Of a stretch of 64,000 bases of DNA, positions 45,971 to 59,740 are shown piece after piece. The translations under genes were made by a program, and so were the position numbers. A model generated the notes under the pieces. It saw nothing but the letters and a program-made list of their open reading frames with translations. It was not told where the DNA came from and did not search any database. The stretch comes from Iris pallida (lineage: Eukaryota > Streptophyta > Magnoliopsida > Asparagales > Iridaceae), in contig JANAVB010012195.1 in NCBI GenBank assembly GCA_029216955.1, positions 2,294,864-2,358,863 on the forward strand, read 5' to 3'. How positions within the stretch are numbered: position 1 is the first letter of the stretch; every line of letters begins with the position of its first letter.

Positions 45971-46077
45971 TAAAACCCGTTATTTCAGAATTTATCTGTA
46001 ATATTGGATTTTACTACATTTTTGGTCGATATTGGATTTTAGTTTTCATTAGTGCATTTTAGTTAAGATTAGATTGA

Positions 46078-46108
<31 letters not shown>

Positions 46109-46739
46109 ATTGATATTATTATTAGTTAGTTAAGAAAATTATATTTAAAAAAATCCTTGATTTTTGATTGACTGGCTGGACCCGTCCTGTCCCCGTGTTC
46201 GAACCGAACCCAATCTTATTTTTTTAGAAACCAACTTTTAAATCCTTTTATATATTTCATTTATACATATTTTTCCTTTTAAAGGAAGGAACAAAAGAAA
46301 TTCCTTTCCTTTCCAGAACCAAACTTATCCGACTTTTCCCTTTCCCTGTCAGTTCACAACCGATCCATGTCCCCCAACCTCCCGAAACGGCCGAGACCAC
46401 TCCTTTCCCCTCTCGTAACCCCCAAACACCTATATTATATAAACCACTCTCTCCATTCCCCATCCTCTATTCTCCATTCTCTAACTTTTTCCCAAATTTT
46501 TCCATATCCCTAGCTCTAACCCGTGCTTCTCGGCCGACCCCGATGCCGATCCGCCTGAGCCCGACGACCCCGAACTCCTCTGCCGAGCATCACCCGGCCA
46601 GCGCCCCTCTCGGTCGACCCCTGCACGCCCCTCTCGGCCGACCCTCTGTGCGACGCCACCTCGTCCAGGCCGAGCGGCCTCCCGCCGCTGCTGGTTCCTA
46701 GTTTACAGCACCCCGCGAGCCCCGATCCGACCGCCCGTC
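45969..46739 (+). mobile_element. 5' fragment of a plus-strand long LTR
   Basis: Begins TGTAAAACCCGTTATTTC inside the reverse transcriptase of Y and resembles the start of the solo LTR at 50786 (TGTAACTCCCTGAATC). It has an ATT run, a TATA-like box (about 46433-46442, ATTATATAAA) and a GC-rich leader-like stretch (46500-46739). It then stops at the junction with the duplicated X/Y block at 46740. No right end or target duplication is found. Confidence 0.65.
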
Positions 46740-46848
46740 CCTGAATTAATGATATAGAGAGTATTCTGATTCCAACATAATTGCCTTCAAAAGTAAAATC
46801 TTATTCTTGTTCTCCAGTTTCCTTTCAACTTGTCATAGCAATTTCTTG
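46740..46848 (-). repeat. Copy of the end of fragment X
   Basis: Matches 40597-40705 almost exactly and lies between the LTR fragment and the 5' LTR of Y. It is on the inner side of that LTR, where a primer-binding site should be. No initiator-Met primer site is visible. Confidence 0.8.
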
Positions 46849-49511
46849 TGTCATGCCCCAGAACCAGAATACTGGAGAGCGGGGGCGGACACAGCCAGCT
46901 ACGTATATTGAAGTATAATCTACCTCGCTATACGGTCATGGCTGTCTAGATACATGAGGTTTTAACTACAAGCCATCAGTCTCTTATGGTCATGAACAAG
47001 CCTATTGTCTCAATCTCAAGCAAGTAAGTAAATGTTACAAGATGTTAGAGCACCAAATATACAATAGTAAGGCATCCCATACATTACATATTTGGATGAT
47101 CATGAAGCTAGTCATACAAAATATGAGGACTAGCAAGAGTTTCAGTCATACATGATCAACCCTAGGATTTGTCAATCATGTTACAGCCCGTAGGCAGACA
47201 GTAAGTAAAGTTACAAACGAGCTAACACTTGCTCGGCGGCTAAACGTCTCAAAAGAATAATTTTTATAATAGAGTGGGAGAGCCAAAATAAAACCCACTC
47301 GTTGCCAGGGTTACGCCTGGTGGTCACCATCTGGCTGGAAGATAGGAAGATCCTTTGGAGCTGCTCCGGTATCTGGCCATACAAAACCAGCTGGGTCAGA
47401 TCCCAGAAAGAGCAAGTGCCACAAATGAGGCTTCACTTAAGAACTAAAACCAGCAATTAGCACAAAACATAATTATATAATAAAGACTGGAAATATGGAA
47501 AATCGTGATAATATACGATAAGAAACCGTGGGACTATTCAGATAACCAAGTTACAACCCTTAAACCAAACAAGGACCAGGGTTGTAACCCTTCGTCTGAA
47601 TGGAACTTGGTTTTCCACCATTTATCGATAAAGTAAAGCACAAGCATTCAGGTCATGTAACAATCTTGTACAGAATCAGGACAAGACTAGACTGGGTTAG
47701 ACTCCATCCAATCAATTACGGCCAAGCAGTAAGTACGGCTTGTTACTTTAACTAACTAGGGTTATCACAGGCCTAGTTACTAGCAAGATACAATGAGATT
47801 ATTCTACAGCCACAAGCCCTGCAGACCATCCAGGCTATCCGGACGCAAATTAGGGGTTGAATTCATGTGGGTACATCGTCCAGGAAATGCATGTACCCTT
47901 AAGTAGCTTGAAGGGTACAACACATGACAGTGTGCTGGAAATGTGCCCTACTCGACGGCAGGCTACAGATCCCATGATGGGGCGCCCAGATAACAGGATT
48001 GCCTGTGGCTGGAAAATCTCTTCATGACTATTGGATTATTCTAATTTTAGCCTTAGTCAGTTTCAGCAGGTACCCCTGACCGTGGTACTCAAGGGTCTCT
48101 GTCCTAGATATGATACGAGATATTACTGGTTTATTTGTACAAACACAATAGTCCACGGTGTCCAGGACATTCATTCTTGTCATGTCATGCTAGCCGTCGC
48201 AACAGCTTCAATAGTTTCCATCATGCTTGCTTATCATATTATGTCATGTCATGTCATGTTTACTTCATACCATACCGTGTACAATTACCATTCCAAACAT
48301 ATTAAATAATTTCGTGATTATCAAGTTCATAAAAAAAGCATAAGAATATACAAGGGCAACGGGGTACACCATAGGGACTCAAAGTCTCTATGCGAGCAAG
48401 ACTACGCTAGGCCAAAGAGACCCCGAGCGGTAAACCAGCTCTACGCGGGCAAGACCTAAGGATAGGCAGCTCTACGCGAGCAAGAGAGCAGGTGGGGGGG
48501 GATTCTACGCGAGCAAGCGCTTTACACTAGCAAAGCCGCATGCGGGCGAGACTCTACGCGGGCGACCCCTCTATGCGAGCGGGAGTCTAGCCTCTGCATA
48601 GAGCTCGGTTCAGCTCTGCATAGAATTGATTACGCGATCACATGAGAACGTGTGCGTAAAGGGTAATTAATACGCGGGCACATGAAACGTGTGCGTAAAG
48701 GGGGTAAATAATATGCTGGCACGTAAAACGTGGGCGTAAAAACTAAATACTACGCTAGTACGTAAGAACGTGTGCGTAAAAACTAAATACTACGCTAGCA
48801 CGTAAGAACGTGTGCATAAAAACTAAATACTACGCTAGCACGTAAGAACGTGTATGCAAAAACTTTATTTTCTTCCCAAGGCCAAGACAAGCAGGCTTAA
48901 AAGCTCAAGAGCTCAAGAAAACCCCATTTCGGACAAGACTCGATAAAATCCAACCATTCCAAAACCAAACTTGCGTAACATCAGAATGCCTTCTACATAT
49001 AACTCTTAGTTTTTGAAAACAAGCCAGTTAGTAGATCAAAGCCAAAAATTTGAAAATGTAACAAACTTAGATCTACATGGAATGAACCATAGAAACTTAA
49101 ATGCTAAGTACTAAAGTGTCTTAGAATCTCGTGAGGAAGACAATGGAACAACAAAAATTGAGTTCCTCCATGAAGCAAGTTGGACTTGCCTACTGCAGGA
49201 GGTCGGTAGAGAAATGAAGAAGAAGAGTAGTAATGGAAAATAAATGATGAGAGAGAAGGGTTGTTGGATTAATAAATGGGGGATGGTGGTAGGTAGGGGT
49301 TTGCATACTAACCCAAACCAAATTCAACCAGACCAAACCCAACCGAACTCGATGCATACCCCAGCCAGAATAAACCACACGAGCCATAAAATGCCAACTA
49401 ACCCATGCCAATGGAAGAAATCCAAGACTAGCCAGCCAGGACAAGTCAAAATACGGGTCCGGGGTACCTACACGTATACCAAAATACGTATAACAAAAAC
49501 CGAGGGTGACA
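46849..49511 (-). repeat. 5' LTR of element Y
   Basis: 2663 bp, plus-strand start TGTCATGCCCCAG, end CCGAGGGTGACA. Highly similar to 40706-43368, but the minisatellite copy numbers differ (three 40-bp units at 48736-48855 against two; one GAGCAAGAGAGCAGG unit against two). The outer flank (AGTAT) does not match the flank of the other LTR. Confidence 0.85.
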
Positions 49512-50472
49512 AGTATGTCTACCAATCTAGTGAACAATACTAGGTCGTTAATACGACGAGCAAGCCCTCGGTCAAATGAGAGAGCTATGAATACATGATG
49601 ATAAGATAAATGAATGCAAGAAGGAGTATATTTGAACAATTAAACTCATATCGTAGGATATCAGACAAGAGTACATAGCTCTCCAAAATAATGTCACAAG
49701 GAACATATAAGACCTTTCTATACCTAAATGCAAGTTAGAGAAACTTTTCTGGATCACACACACGCGCCTAGCATCTCGACAATAAACCTATTTATCCGGG
49801 ATCAGGCCCGTACAAAATGGGTGGTGCTTAGATTATCCATCCTTCTGTACTATCACATATTGATGTGATTACAAGCAAGATAGCATCATGAGTTGGTTTC
49901 CGAATCATCTGGATCGATTAGCGAATCATGAGCTATAAAAGAAATTTGTATGACTTTAACTTTTCCAAGAATATCGAATCTATTCATTAGATAGCTGAGC
50001 TGAACTCAGGGCCTGGATGTCTAGTGAAATAACATATATTCGTGCGGCCGCTACGAACACCGATTCAGGGACTGATCAGTACGAAAGATCAAAATTTATA
50101 TTACAAAGATTCAACCGGGTGTGATCCAATGGTTTCTCTCCCAATATAATGCAACCTATTCTAGTAAAGCTTATGACATTCAGATTTTAATTGAAACTGT
50201 TCTTTGAACGGGAGTCTTAAACAAGTCAAGTTGAATCACTAGATAGTTTCGTCCTTCCTGAAACTTGAAAATTCTAGAAAAGATATTTAAAACCAAAGGA
50301 GATCCAAAGTAAATGAATTGTTCCAGGATCTAGGACAAATTCATAATTTCTAAAAGGTCCGTATTCCCAGAAAGTGACTAACTCTGGAAATTCTCAAAAA
50401 TTTCGGCAGAGTCTCCTTTATATTTACTGTTCCGTAATAATTCTGATACAAGCAAACACAGAATATAAATAT
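49512..50472. other. Spacer, no gene recognised
   Basis: Mixed-composition sequence right of the Y LTR. No domain was found on either strand. It may be part of an older, unrecognised element. Confidence 0.5.
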
Positions 50473-50581
50473 GGGTACGCCGACCCCTTCGGTGGAGCAA
50501 CCCTCAATACCGGAACTACACAATATATATCCCGGGTACGCCGACCCCTTTGTTGGAGCAACTCTTAACACCGAAACCACG

Positions 50582-50654
<73 letters not shown>
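50473..50654 (+). repeat. 61-bp tandem duplication running into (AT)n
   Basis: Two copies of a 61-bp unit starting GGGTACGCCGACCCCTT (50473 and 50534), each ending in AATATATAT. In the second copy this tail has expanded to about 70 bp of AT (50585-50654). Confidence 0.9.
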
Positions 50655-50660
<6 letters not shown>

Positions 50661-50785
50661 AATGACCCTTTTACCTTAGTAAGTGTTAGTTGTATGCACA
50701 TGCTACACATTTGTTTGCTAGCAAAAGCTCAAAACCATTAATTTTGTAACGTTTACTCTTTAATATTGTCCATGTTCAATGAACT

Positions 50786-52760
50786 TGTAACTCCCTGAAT
50801 CAATTTTATTGAATTTTTAAGATTTTCCTAATTTTCTTTTAGGTATAATATTGTTTTCATGAATAAAACCAAATTTTATTTGGATAGTTATTTAATTAAT
50901 GAATTTTGATTATTCATGAAATTTCTCCATTCTAGAAAAATTAATATTTTTATTAAGAAAATGGTTTGATAATAAATTTTAACTCATAAGAAATCTAGTC
51001 AAGTATCAGTTCTGTTATGTTGTTCTCAATGATATAAAACTAAATTAATTAAGTCCTAATTAGTAATAACCAAAAAATTTATTGTTATTTATTAGTTAAA
51101 TTTGGTTAGTTTGTTTTGTTGTTGTTATTATATTATTAGACAATCGATATTAGCTTGTAATTACTAGATAGGAAAGGATTAGTACAGATTATTCTAATTA
51201 TCCTGTTATTAACTAATTAATTGTTACTAATCGTGTAATTAGTTAGGTAGTTATCATATAGTTATTTGAAATAACAAAATTTGTTACAAAATTGAATCCC
51301 TGCCCCCAGATCTATCATTATTTACTGCTACTGCCACTGTCGAGAATAACCCCAGATCTATTACTAATTACTCCTCTGCCACTCCTCTGCACACACACAT
51401 GAGAATATTTACTATAAATATTACAGCACAGTTCCCTAGTCACTGACACATCACAATCACTGACACATTTTCCAATCTCTCTATCTACACAGTCACCTCT
51501 CTCCTTTTTGGCCTCTCGGCCGAGCACCGCCGAGTCCCCAGTAGAGCACCGCCGTGGTCCACGCCGGAGATTCCTCATCTCCACCATAGAAGCCAGCATC
51601 ACCGTCGTTATCGTCGGAGCTACTGACGCTGTGTCGACCTCGGGAAGCATACCACTTCGACTGCTGTGCCGTCTAGAAGACCGTGTGCGCCTCATCAGTC
51701 CCCGTGCTGCCCCTTCGAAAACTGAAGAGCCGCCTCGACTGTTGTGCTACCTCTTCGAGTTATGAACAACCACCTCGGGATGAGTGCCCGTTGTTCGCAG
51801 GCGACCTCCTGTCGTCGGATCTGAACCGACTGCCACTCCAGTGACGACCTCGACCATCGACCCTGACCACCGTCTCAAGCTGCAACAACCGTCGGATCCC
51901 GTCGTCCTCGGCCGTTTGGGGCCAGATCGACGTCGCCGAGCCACCTGGGACTACCACCGTCGAGCCACCGTATTTCTGCCGAAGAGCCGCCGAGGTAACT
52001 TGCCGCCTCGATCTTCCTCGAACACCCCTCTTTCTTGTTTTTTAGGGTTTGGTAGAAGAAAAGTTATTTGAGGCTATGATTTTGTGTTTGGGAGTTTTTG
52101 GAGAAGAACCTAGAGCTAGGGTTTTGAACTCTCAGGGAGGAGAAAGCTCGAAGGCTGGTTGTATTTTAGGGTTAGGGTTTGGGTTGTATGGTGATTAGAT
52201 GAAGAAGAAGGATGCGGGTTGAGAAGAAGATGAACCTATGTTAGATTTTTCGATTTTGGGGTTAGGTTTTGTAGCTGGAGATGAAGAGAATAAATCTAGG
52301 GTTAGGGTTTCCAATTCGTGGGCGAGAGGAAGAAGAAAAGGGATGGGGCTGTGCGGCTGTATGTCTGAATGGAAGAGAGAGAAAGAAGAGATGGATATAT
52401 GGTTATTTGTTTGAGTTGGGCTGGGTTGGATATAAAATTATGGGCTGGATTAGTTTATAGGTTAGTTAATGATTTTTGGCAGCAGATGTTTCTTTGTAGA
52501 TAGGCTTGTAGAGTGCTGGGCCGGTTGGGTTATTCTTGGGCTTTGAAGGAATTGTTGATAATATTAGTAGGGATTGTTGGGTTATGCTGGGCTGGTGGTA
52601 GAGTATTTAGGGAAGATTTTAAAACAACAATAGTGATAGGACTGAACAGTGAGTAGATGGGCCTGGATCTATGTAGGCCGAGTTTAGGGCTGGGTTATGG
52701 GTTTGATTGCTAATTGTTATTTTATTTATGTCCCAGTAAACCTTAGTAGTAAATTTTCTC

Positions 52761-52827
<67 letters not shown>

Positions 52828-54178
52828 CACCTCTAGTGATTAAGTTTCTAAATATATTTGCTAAAATGATTAATTAACTAGTTTATTTTATTGCAATGCT
52901 AGGGTACAAAGCTATTTGTCATGAAAAGGTTAATTTCCTTCTTAGTTATTATTATTATTATTATTGTAATGACAAGTCATTTGTATAAAATAGTATGATT
53001 CTTAAAATTCTTTAATAATATTTTTCATAAATAAATTAGTAAGATTGGTAATCTTAGCTAATGGTATCTTAACTGATAATTATTTTCAAAGAAATAATTT
53101 AAATATTTTCCTAAACATGAATGAATGATTTTGCTAAAATATATAACATATTTTCACTAGTATTTATATAAATATTTTCTAAAATATTGTTAGTACTAGA
53201 GATAGTTCGTTATCTAGTTAGCAATAGTTAGCTAATGATCTTTATTTTAAAAACTCTAACAACTTGTACCCAAATATATAACATGTGACATATGTCCATG
53301 CAGTATTACTCCCGTGCTTCCAAGGCGAGGCAAGTACACCGACTCGATCTTGTACTTTATATTTTGTCTTACATTCATGTGCCATGTTCTCATATCGGAC
53401 ACGAGATACACACGATTGCCTTGTACCTTGTTCATTGCATTGTGAGTCATTGTTTATTGCGGGAATTGGAAGAAATATTAACTTTTGTGTGACCATACCC
53501 AACATAGGTATTGTGGATAGCTTAATCGTATACCATACGTACGATTAAGCCGCACCTTGTAGAATTGATTGATTGTGGATTGTGGTCTGAAGCCGGTCAC
53601 ACATTAGTTTAATATTTCAAAAAGATCACACTTGCATTGATTGTCCTGTTCATCGTATTGCCCATTGATTGCCGTGTTCATTACCTTCGTATATTGATTG
53701 TCATGTCCATTGCCTGTAGCTTTATATTTTATTTCTGGTACCATAGTTTCATTTTCAGCTCTGGTATTCGGGTTTCACCTTGTATTCTGTACTACAGATT
53801 ATATTGTATATTGTTCTTGTCGAGGTTGTACTTTGCTCTTTCCTGACAGGACACGTTGCAGGTGCTTGAGGCCACATGGAGCATGGTGATTGCATTAGAT
53901 ATTGCAGGATTTATTTATTTATTTTTCTAGAGATTGTATTTTTATGATTTCATCATTGTATTTTATTTGACCGAATTTGTCTCCGGATGACTTTATACTG
54001 AAATGACTTGAGGATATTGGTAATCTTTCTGGGAACGTTATATTAGAAGCTGTGGATGTTTACATTACATTGTGACTTAGAGTTTTCCTTAGTATTGTAC
54101 AGCTTACTTCGTCGTGTCCATCGACGAAGGCTGGGCGTGTACGACTCGTGTCCGATTATTCGGGAGCGGTTCGTGACA
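50786..54178 (+). mobile_element. Solo LTR, 3393 bp, in the LARD 5' LTR
   Basis: Begins TGTAACTCCCTGAATC and ends GGGAGCGGTTCGTGACA. Flanks GAACT (50781-50785) and GAACC (54179-54183) are a 5-bp target duplication with one change. The homologous LARD LTR at 59850 has the uninterrupted site (AATGAACGACATT). Internal features: TATA-like ACTATAAATATT (about 51410), GC-rich island (51480-52070) and an AT run (52762-52823). No pol. Ends resemble Tekay/Del-type LTRs. Confidence 0.88.
51480..52070. other. GC-rich leader-like island in the solo LTR
   Basis: Follows the TATA-like box by about 70 bp and is open in several frames (for example 51508-51765 plus, 51318-51695 minus). Translations lack any domain. 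It is probably a transcribed leader rather than a gene. Confidence 0.5.
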
Positions 54179-54599
54179 GAACCATAAATTTTTATATGCT
54201 TTTATTTGGCATCTATTACGTCCTTGATTCAAACAACGGTTAAAAAGTTTGAGCCTATATTATGAGCTTTTCATCTCCTCTCTTGACACACAAAAATCCC
54301 TAACAAAACCTCTCCTAAATTCTTGTTTTAAGAAAATTCTTTTCGTTTTTCGTATCCTCGCTCCGGGCAGAGCTAATTCAGGGTCATCCTCGCTCTGAGC
54401 AGAGCTAAGTCAGGGTTAATCTCCCCGAGTTGTGTGCGATGACAGGATACCGGTAGAGCGGGGGTTTTTACCACTATGAGCATTCTAAAATTTCTGCGCA
54501 TAGACCCGGATTAACTCTTAGGGCTGCTTCGTGAGCGACTTCCCCGAGGCCGGTAACTTTAATTTTTGTTTATTTTGTTTGCAGATTATGAGAGGAGTA

Positions 54600-57500
54600 A
54601 ATCAAATATTACTAACAATCTAAGAGTTAATTCTTTACTTTAACGTATACATGTTTGCTAAATCTTTGATCTGTCAAGATTAACATATTTCTATTGTTCT
54701 AATAGAATATATTGTTTAGTCATATAGATTATTTCACATTCTGTTGTGTTAACAAAGCACATAATTCGGTTTTAAACAGTAGTGAAATCAAGTTTTGATG
54801 ATTTGAGTGCTGAAATCTCTACAATTGCGTAAGCACTTTACTGTAATGAAGATATTACCTTTTACTTTATATAATCTATACCGTCCTCTGTGGAAGTTGA
54901 AATATTTTAAAAATGACTTTTGCTCAGTGCTAATATTAATGATTGATTGTTCCTATCAAAAGACTATGTTAAGATCTTTTTTTTTTCTTTTCTCAATACA
55001 CAAGTCAGTTTTTATGCTCTGGCTTTTGAACTGTACCTGCATGATTTTCTTTAATAGATAATTTATAATTATCCTAAGTTTCCAAGTGAGAGTGTGTATT
55101 TCAGTCTCATATATTGACTTATAGTTAGAAGTTTTTCTATAGGAACAAATTATTCACATGATTAATTTTTCAATATAATTTATTAGTTTACATATAGTTG
55201 ACCGTGACCGTCACAATGTGGTATCTTAATAGATAGCTAGTGTTATCTTGTTATCGTTTTTTCCTATCATTTTTGCAATTGGCTCCTTTCTTAGATATTT
55301 GGAATTTCATAAATTAGTTGTCTTAATCGTATAGTGTGATAAAGGGTTAGGACGATCAATATTCTTCAAGTAGACCAAGGAGTTCTATGTTTTGGTGAGC
55401 AACATAAATATGTTCCTATGTGCAATAAATTTCCTTCCGTTCCTAATTTTGGTAAAAATCTTGTGCTTAAAAAAATTAAGAAGAATTTAATAGTGTTTAT
55501 GTTATCAGCTATTTTTCTATGGTTGCAACTTCATGGCTTTCGTATTGAAGGTTGGAAAGCTTCCTCTACAATTATAGGAAGGCCAATACCTCTGAACAAT
55601 GTTCCTTGTTGAATAATTCATTTGGTTATTGAACGTCCATAATTAATATTAAACTTCTCAGATGTATTTCATTAATTATTATTTAAAGTTTTTTTTGTCA
55701 CTTGATTATGATGATTCTGTCAAATATGAAATAGATATCTACTTCTTTTCCTTCTTTTTTCTTTTCTTTTCTTACTGAAATCATCATTTTTTTGTAAATT
55801 AAAATATTGTAAAAGATCAGTTCTTCATAAGTATGATAAAGCTTGTGTTCAACAGTGTTTCAAATGGTTATACTTCTGAAATGCTACTCACCCTAAAATT
55901 CATGAACAGTTTAAATCAAAATGGGACCTATATATAGGATGGACATTTTTTATGGTTGATATATGTGACATTGGCCAGATCATCAATATTTTGACATCTA
56001 TATTATTATACTCTTTGGTATAATGTTTCCGCCTAACGATGATATAAGTAAATTTTTTTTAAAGTACCCATTAACAATATAATATGGTATTGATATTTAG
56101 GTTAGACTTGTTGCTAATGAATGAACTGAGGCATTTGTAACATTATGTTGATTATCACTTATGTTTTATGTACTGGTTTGCATCTACAACATGTTTGTAC
56201 TTGGTTGACATGTATATAGTAAAGTAGAACATAAATACTCTAATTAATATTCTATAGGCTTATAAGAATAATGGTAGTCAAGAATTATATCTGATTAATA
56301 ATGAATAAGTAGATCCGTATCAATAATCACGATTATCTGATTAATCCTATCAACCGAACTTCGGTTTGCTTAATATTCCACCTATTTGTACAAGATCTAC
56401 TTAGTACCAAATGTTATTCATTTTTATTTGGTTATCAAAATTCTACATTGTTTGAATTGAAAAAGAAAAATTGGTTGATTGTAATTAAAAGGATTCAAAT
56501 GCGTTCTTTTTTGCCAGATGTTGTTTATCATCTAAAATTCAATCCTCTACAATCAATGAATATATTTGAATTTATTTCTTATAGTGTAACATATTTTAAA
56601 GCTTTTTATAAATAGAATATTTGCTGGTTGAATATAATATCCATCACCTTTCAATATCTAATTGTTGGATCTGAAAAAGGTCTCTTTACAAACTTCCTCT
56701 GAAGCTTGAACTGAAATTATCCCATCCATATAACCTATTGTGCTACTTTCAAAATGTGGGTGAGATTAAATTATCTACCCTTTTGTTTTTACGTTTAGGC
56801 GTTAGGCAGTAAGTATGCATCTTTCCTATCATGCACTGTATATTTATAAATCAAAATGCTAATTATAGTGTTGATATTGATTTAATTTTTATCTCTAGAC
56901 GTTGCTCCTGCAACAACATATATTCCTTTTTATGGTTATATCCATATTACTATATGACTGTCATCAGTGCAAATACTAATGAACAATCTAATGAATCACT
57001 AAATACCAATGTAGGAAAGGTCTTTTGGATATTGGATTTGACTATTGGAAGCAACCTAATTATTGTGTTCCGATTTTCTAATTTCTACAAATTAAATTTT
57101 CTACCAAAATATTGCGAACAACTACTTGAAATCTCTTCTCGGTTACTCAACTCATTAGGAACCATGCACATTTTTTGTGCAATAGGCATTTATTTCTTCT
57201 CTCTCAATGAATTATAATTATCAATGTTTTATGGATGCATATGTTCTATAATTATTTATATGATTGTTTTGTAAACTGGGATAACTTGGTTCATTAGGAA
57301 AACTAGTTGAAATGACTAGTTTTTTTGCCAACGTGCTATCACTTGCTAGTAATATCTTCTGTTAAAATTGAAAAATACTTTGAGGATCTTCACCACAATT
57401 CTTGATTTGTTGGATTATTTGATATGAATGGATGTGGCAACTCATTGATATATTCTTTTAAGATCTTCGACATATGTTTTCTTGAAGGCAGAATCAATAG

Positions 57501-59740
57501 AGATATTTTAAAAGGAACAAAATGTTAATGGTGACGGTAATACTAATCTACTTTTGTACTCAATTATTTTTTAATATGACCTTTGTAGTGTTCTCTTTCT
57601 ACGCCAGAAACATTAAAGATTGTGACTTGTTAGTCCAACTCAAACATGCTAAGGATGAAGGTACGTAAAACAAAAGTTCTTTACTCGAATGTTATAAATC
57701 ACATTTTTCAAAATTATGATATTAATGGTTGTTTGCAAGAATAATGGAACTATCTCAATACAACAGGATATAACCTTTTGAATTGCTATGACTAAGTCAA
57801 AATCAATACTAGAAGTACAACAGTGCTCCGATCAAGTTGAAAGATTATTTTTCCTATGTACAACATATATTTTCTAGTCTTTTTATTTCCATTTTAATTA
57901 GAAAAATACATTATTGAAATCTATGAGCCAATTATCTTGATTTATACACACGGTTCTTATATTGTTGTATAATAGTGATATTCTTCGCATGTTAGTGTCA
58001 ACCTTAAAAGATTATATTATCACAATATTAGAATTTCTAATCGGAAAGAAATCACAAAATTATTCAGTCACAATATTTAGACAAACTTTGTTTTTGCTTA
58101 TATTTCATGACGCTATAATTTTTTGATTCATTCAGACAATTAGTCACAAGAAAATAGTTAGTAAAATTGCAAATTCTTTTAAATCTAAGTTTTAAAAGTT
58201 GAGATTAATTTGGGTACAAGCCGAAAGGGTTCTTCTGTCAACCGGGCGTAAATAGTCCTAAGCGACACGATATTTAATCGTCCCCCTGTGGACCTCCGCT
58301 AGCTGGGAACCGACCCCTACAGCTAACCCAAGTTGATCAAAACTTGATAAACTAAAGATTTGATAAGGTCAATTAACAAAATTCACTTAACCATTATCGA
58401 TTACTTTAGACTGTAATTTTGTAAAAATGGCTTGTAGAGATAAATCTTTAGAGCCAATGTTGAAAGTTACTGTATTTACTTTAAGGCATGATAAAGTCAG
58501 ATGAGTTTTTGCTCACTGTCCTAATGTTTATATCAACAATTAGTAAAATCACGTACTTGTTAAATAATTGTGATGTCACCAAATCTGATTTAGAAAATAA
58601 CTAAATCAGTCAAACCAGTTTAAGAATATTTTTTTTTGGATATTCTAGACTAAAAATTGTATCATGTTAGATACTTTTACGTCATAGAAAATTATTTTAA
58701 TACAAATTGGGTAACTGACTCATACGACATCTAATCCATTTATGGATAATTTTCTTCTCTCTGAGGTGTTGTCATCTCTTTAGTTTATGTAAGAATCATA
58801 GCTAAAGAGTATTATATACTCAAGGATGTTAGCTTCATTTACATCTTTTACTGAAGCTGTATGGCTCAGTCATTTTATACTTTACATGATCAACATATTT
58901 CTATACCTGTCATTTTTTTAATGCTAAAGCATGATCTTGTGAATTCTAAGATGAACAGGTACCTGCAGCTCCGTTTCAAGACATTAAATGAGCTTTAAAA
59001 TAAAAAATATAGTTCTTGACTATAAAGTCATAAAAGAACTTTACAGATCTCTTGACGAAGAGTATTTTACTCTTGACGAAGAGTTTGTCTAGGAAATTAA
59101 TCCTAGAATCATCGAAGGGGATGGAATTAAGCCCATAAGTAAGTCACCAGCAGTGGCAACCCAACCGTGTCTGACTGGAGATCCCAAGAAGCCGGTTCAA
59201 TAGGTAGAAACAAGCTGGACTTAGGTGACTTTATGGAACATTGACCCAAAATTAAAATCTCATTAAAATGCCCAAGTGGCTGTATATGTGTACAATGATT
59301 CCCCATCCCATAGTGTGTTCTGGTGTGATTTGGTTAGGATGAGTTTTAAAACTCTTAATAGGTCCAAGCATAGTTATGGAGGGTTGATTCCAATCACCAA
59401 CCTTTGAGGACTTACCTATATGAGAGGTCGTGAAGACCGCGACTATAGGACAGGGCGATCCTAGACAACTCTCATGAATGTGGAAAAGTGCGCATGGACA
59501 TTCAAACGCGCCACCCGATAGACCCAAGTACCTTTAGCCTACTATGTGTGGTATTTTCTGAATCTGGTTCAAAAGACTGATTCAAGGCGTAGTCCATCAA
59601 GCTCTTCTTCAGACAAAGACAATAGTCACTACGTGCGATTCAAGGCTGTAGTCCATCTCATTTATACATAGTATAAAACCGCCCAGAAATTCTCCTATTC
59701 TTCTCTTGTCTTTCCTTTCCTCTATTACCTTGGATTTTGA
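54600..59740. other. Non-coding interior of the LARD
   Basis: About 5.1 kb, strongly AT-rich to 58200, then more balanced with copia-like 3' text from about 59085. The longest frames (54807-55061, 55418-55612, 56831-57217) give hydrophobic or low-complexity translations with no recognisable motif. An endogenous pararetrovirus was considered because of the AT bias, but no reverse transcriptase, protease or movement motif was seen. Confidence 0.55.

Noticed and set aside
56831..57217. 128-codon frame in the LARD interior
   Set aside because: AT-rich, hydrophobic translation with no recognisable motif and no supporting start or splice context.
54600..59740. Endogenous pararetrovirus
   Set aside because: Only the AT bias suggested it; no movement, protease or reverse-transcriptase motif was seen, while LTR and polypurine signals point to a LARD.
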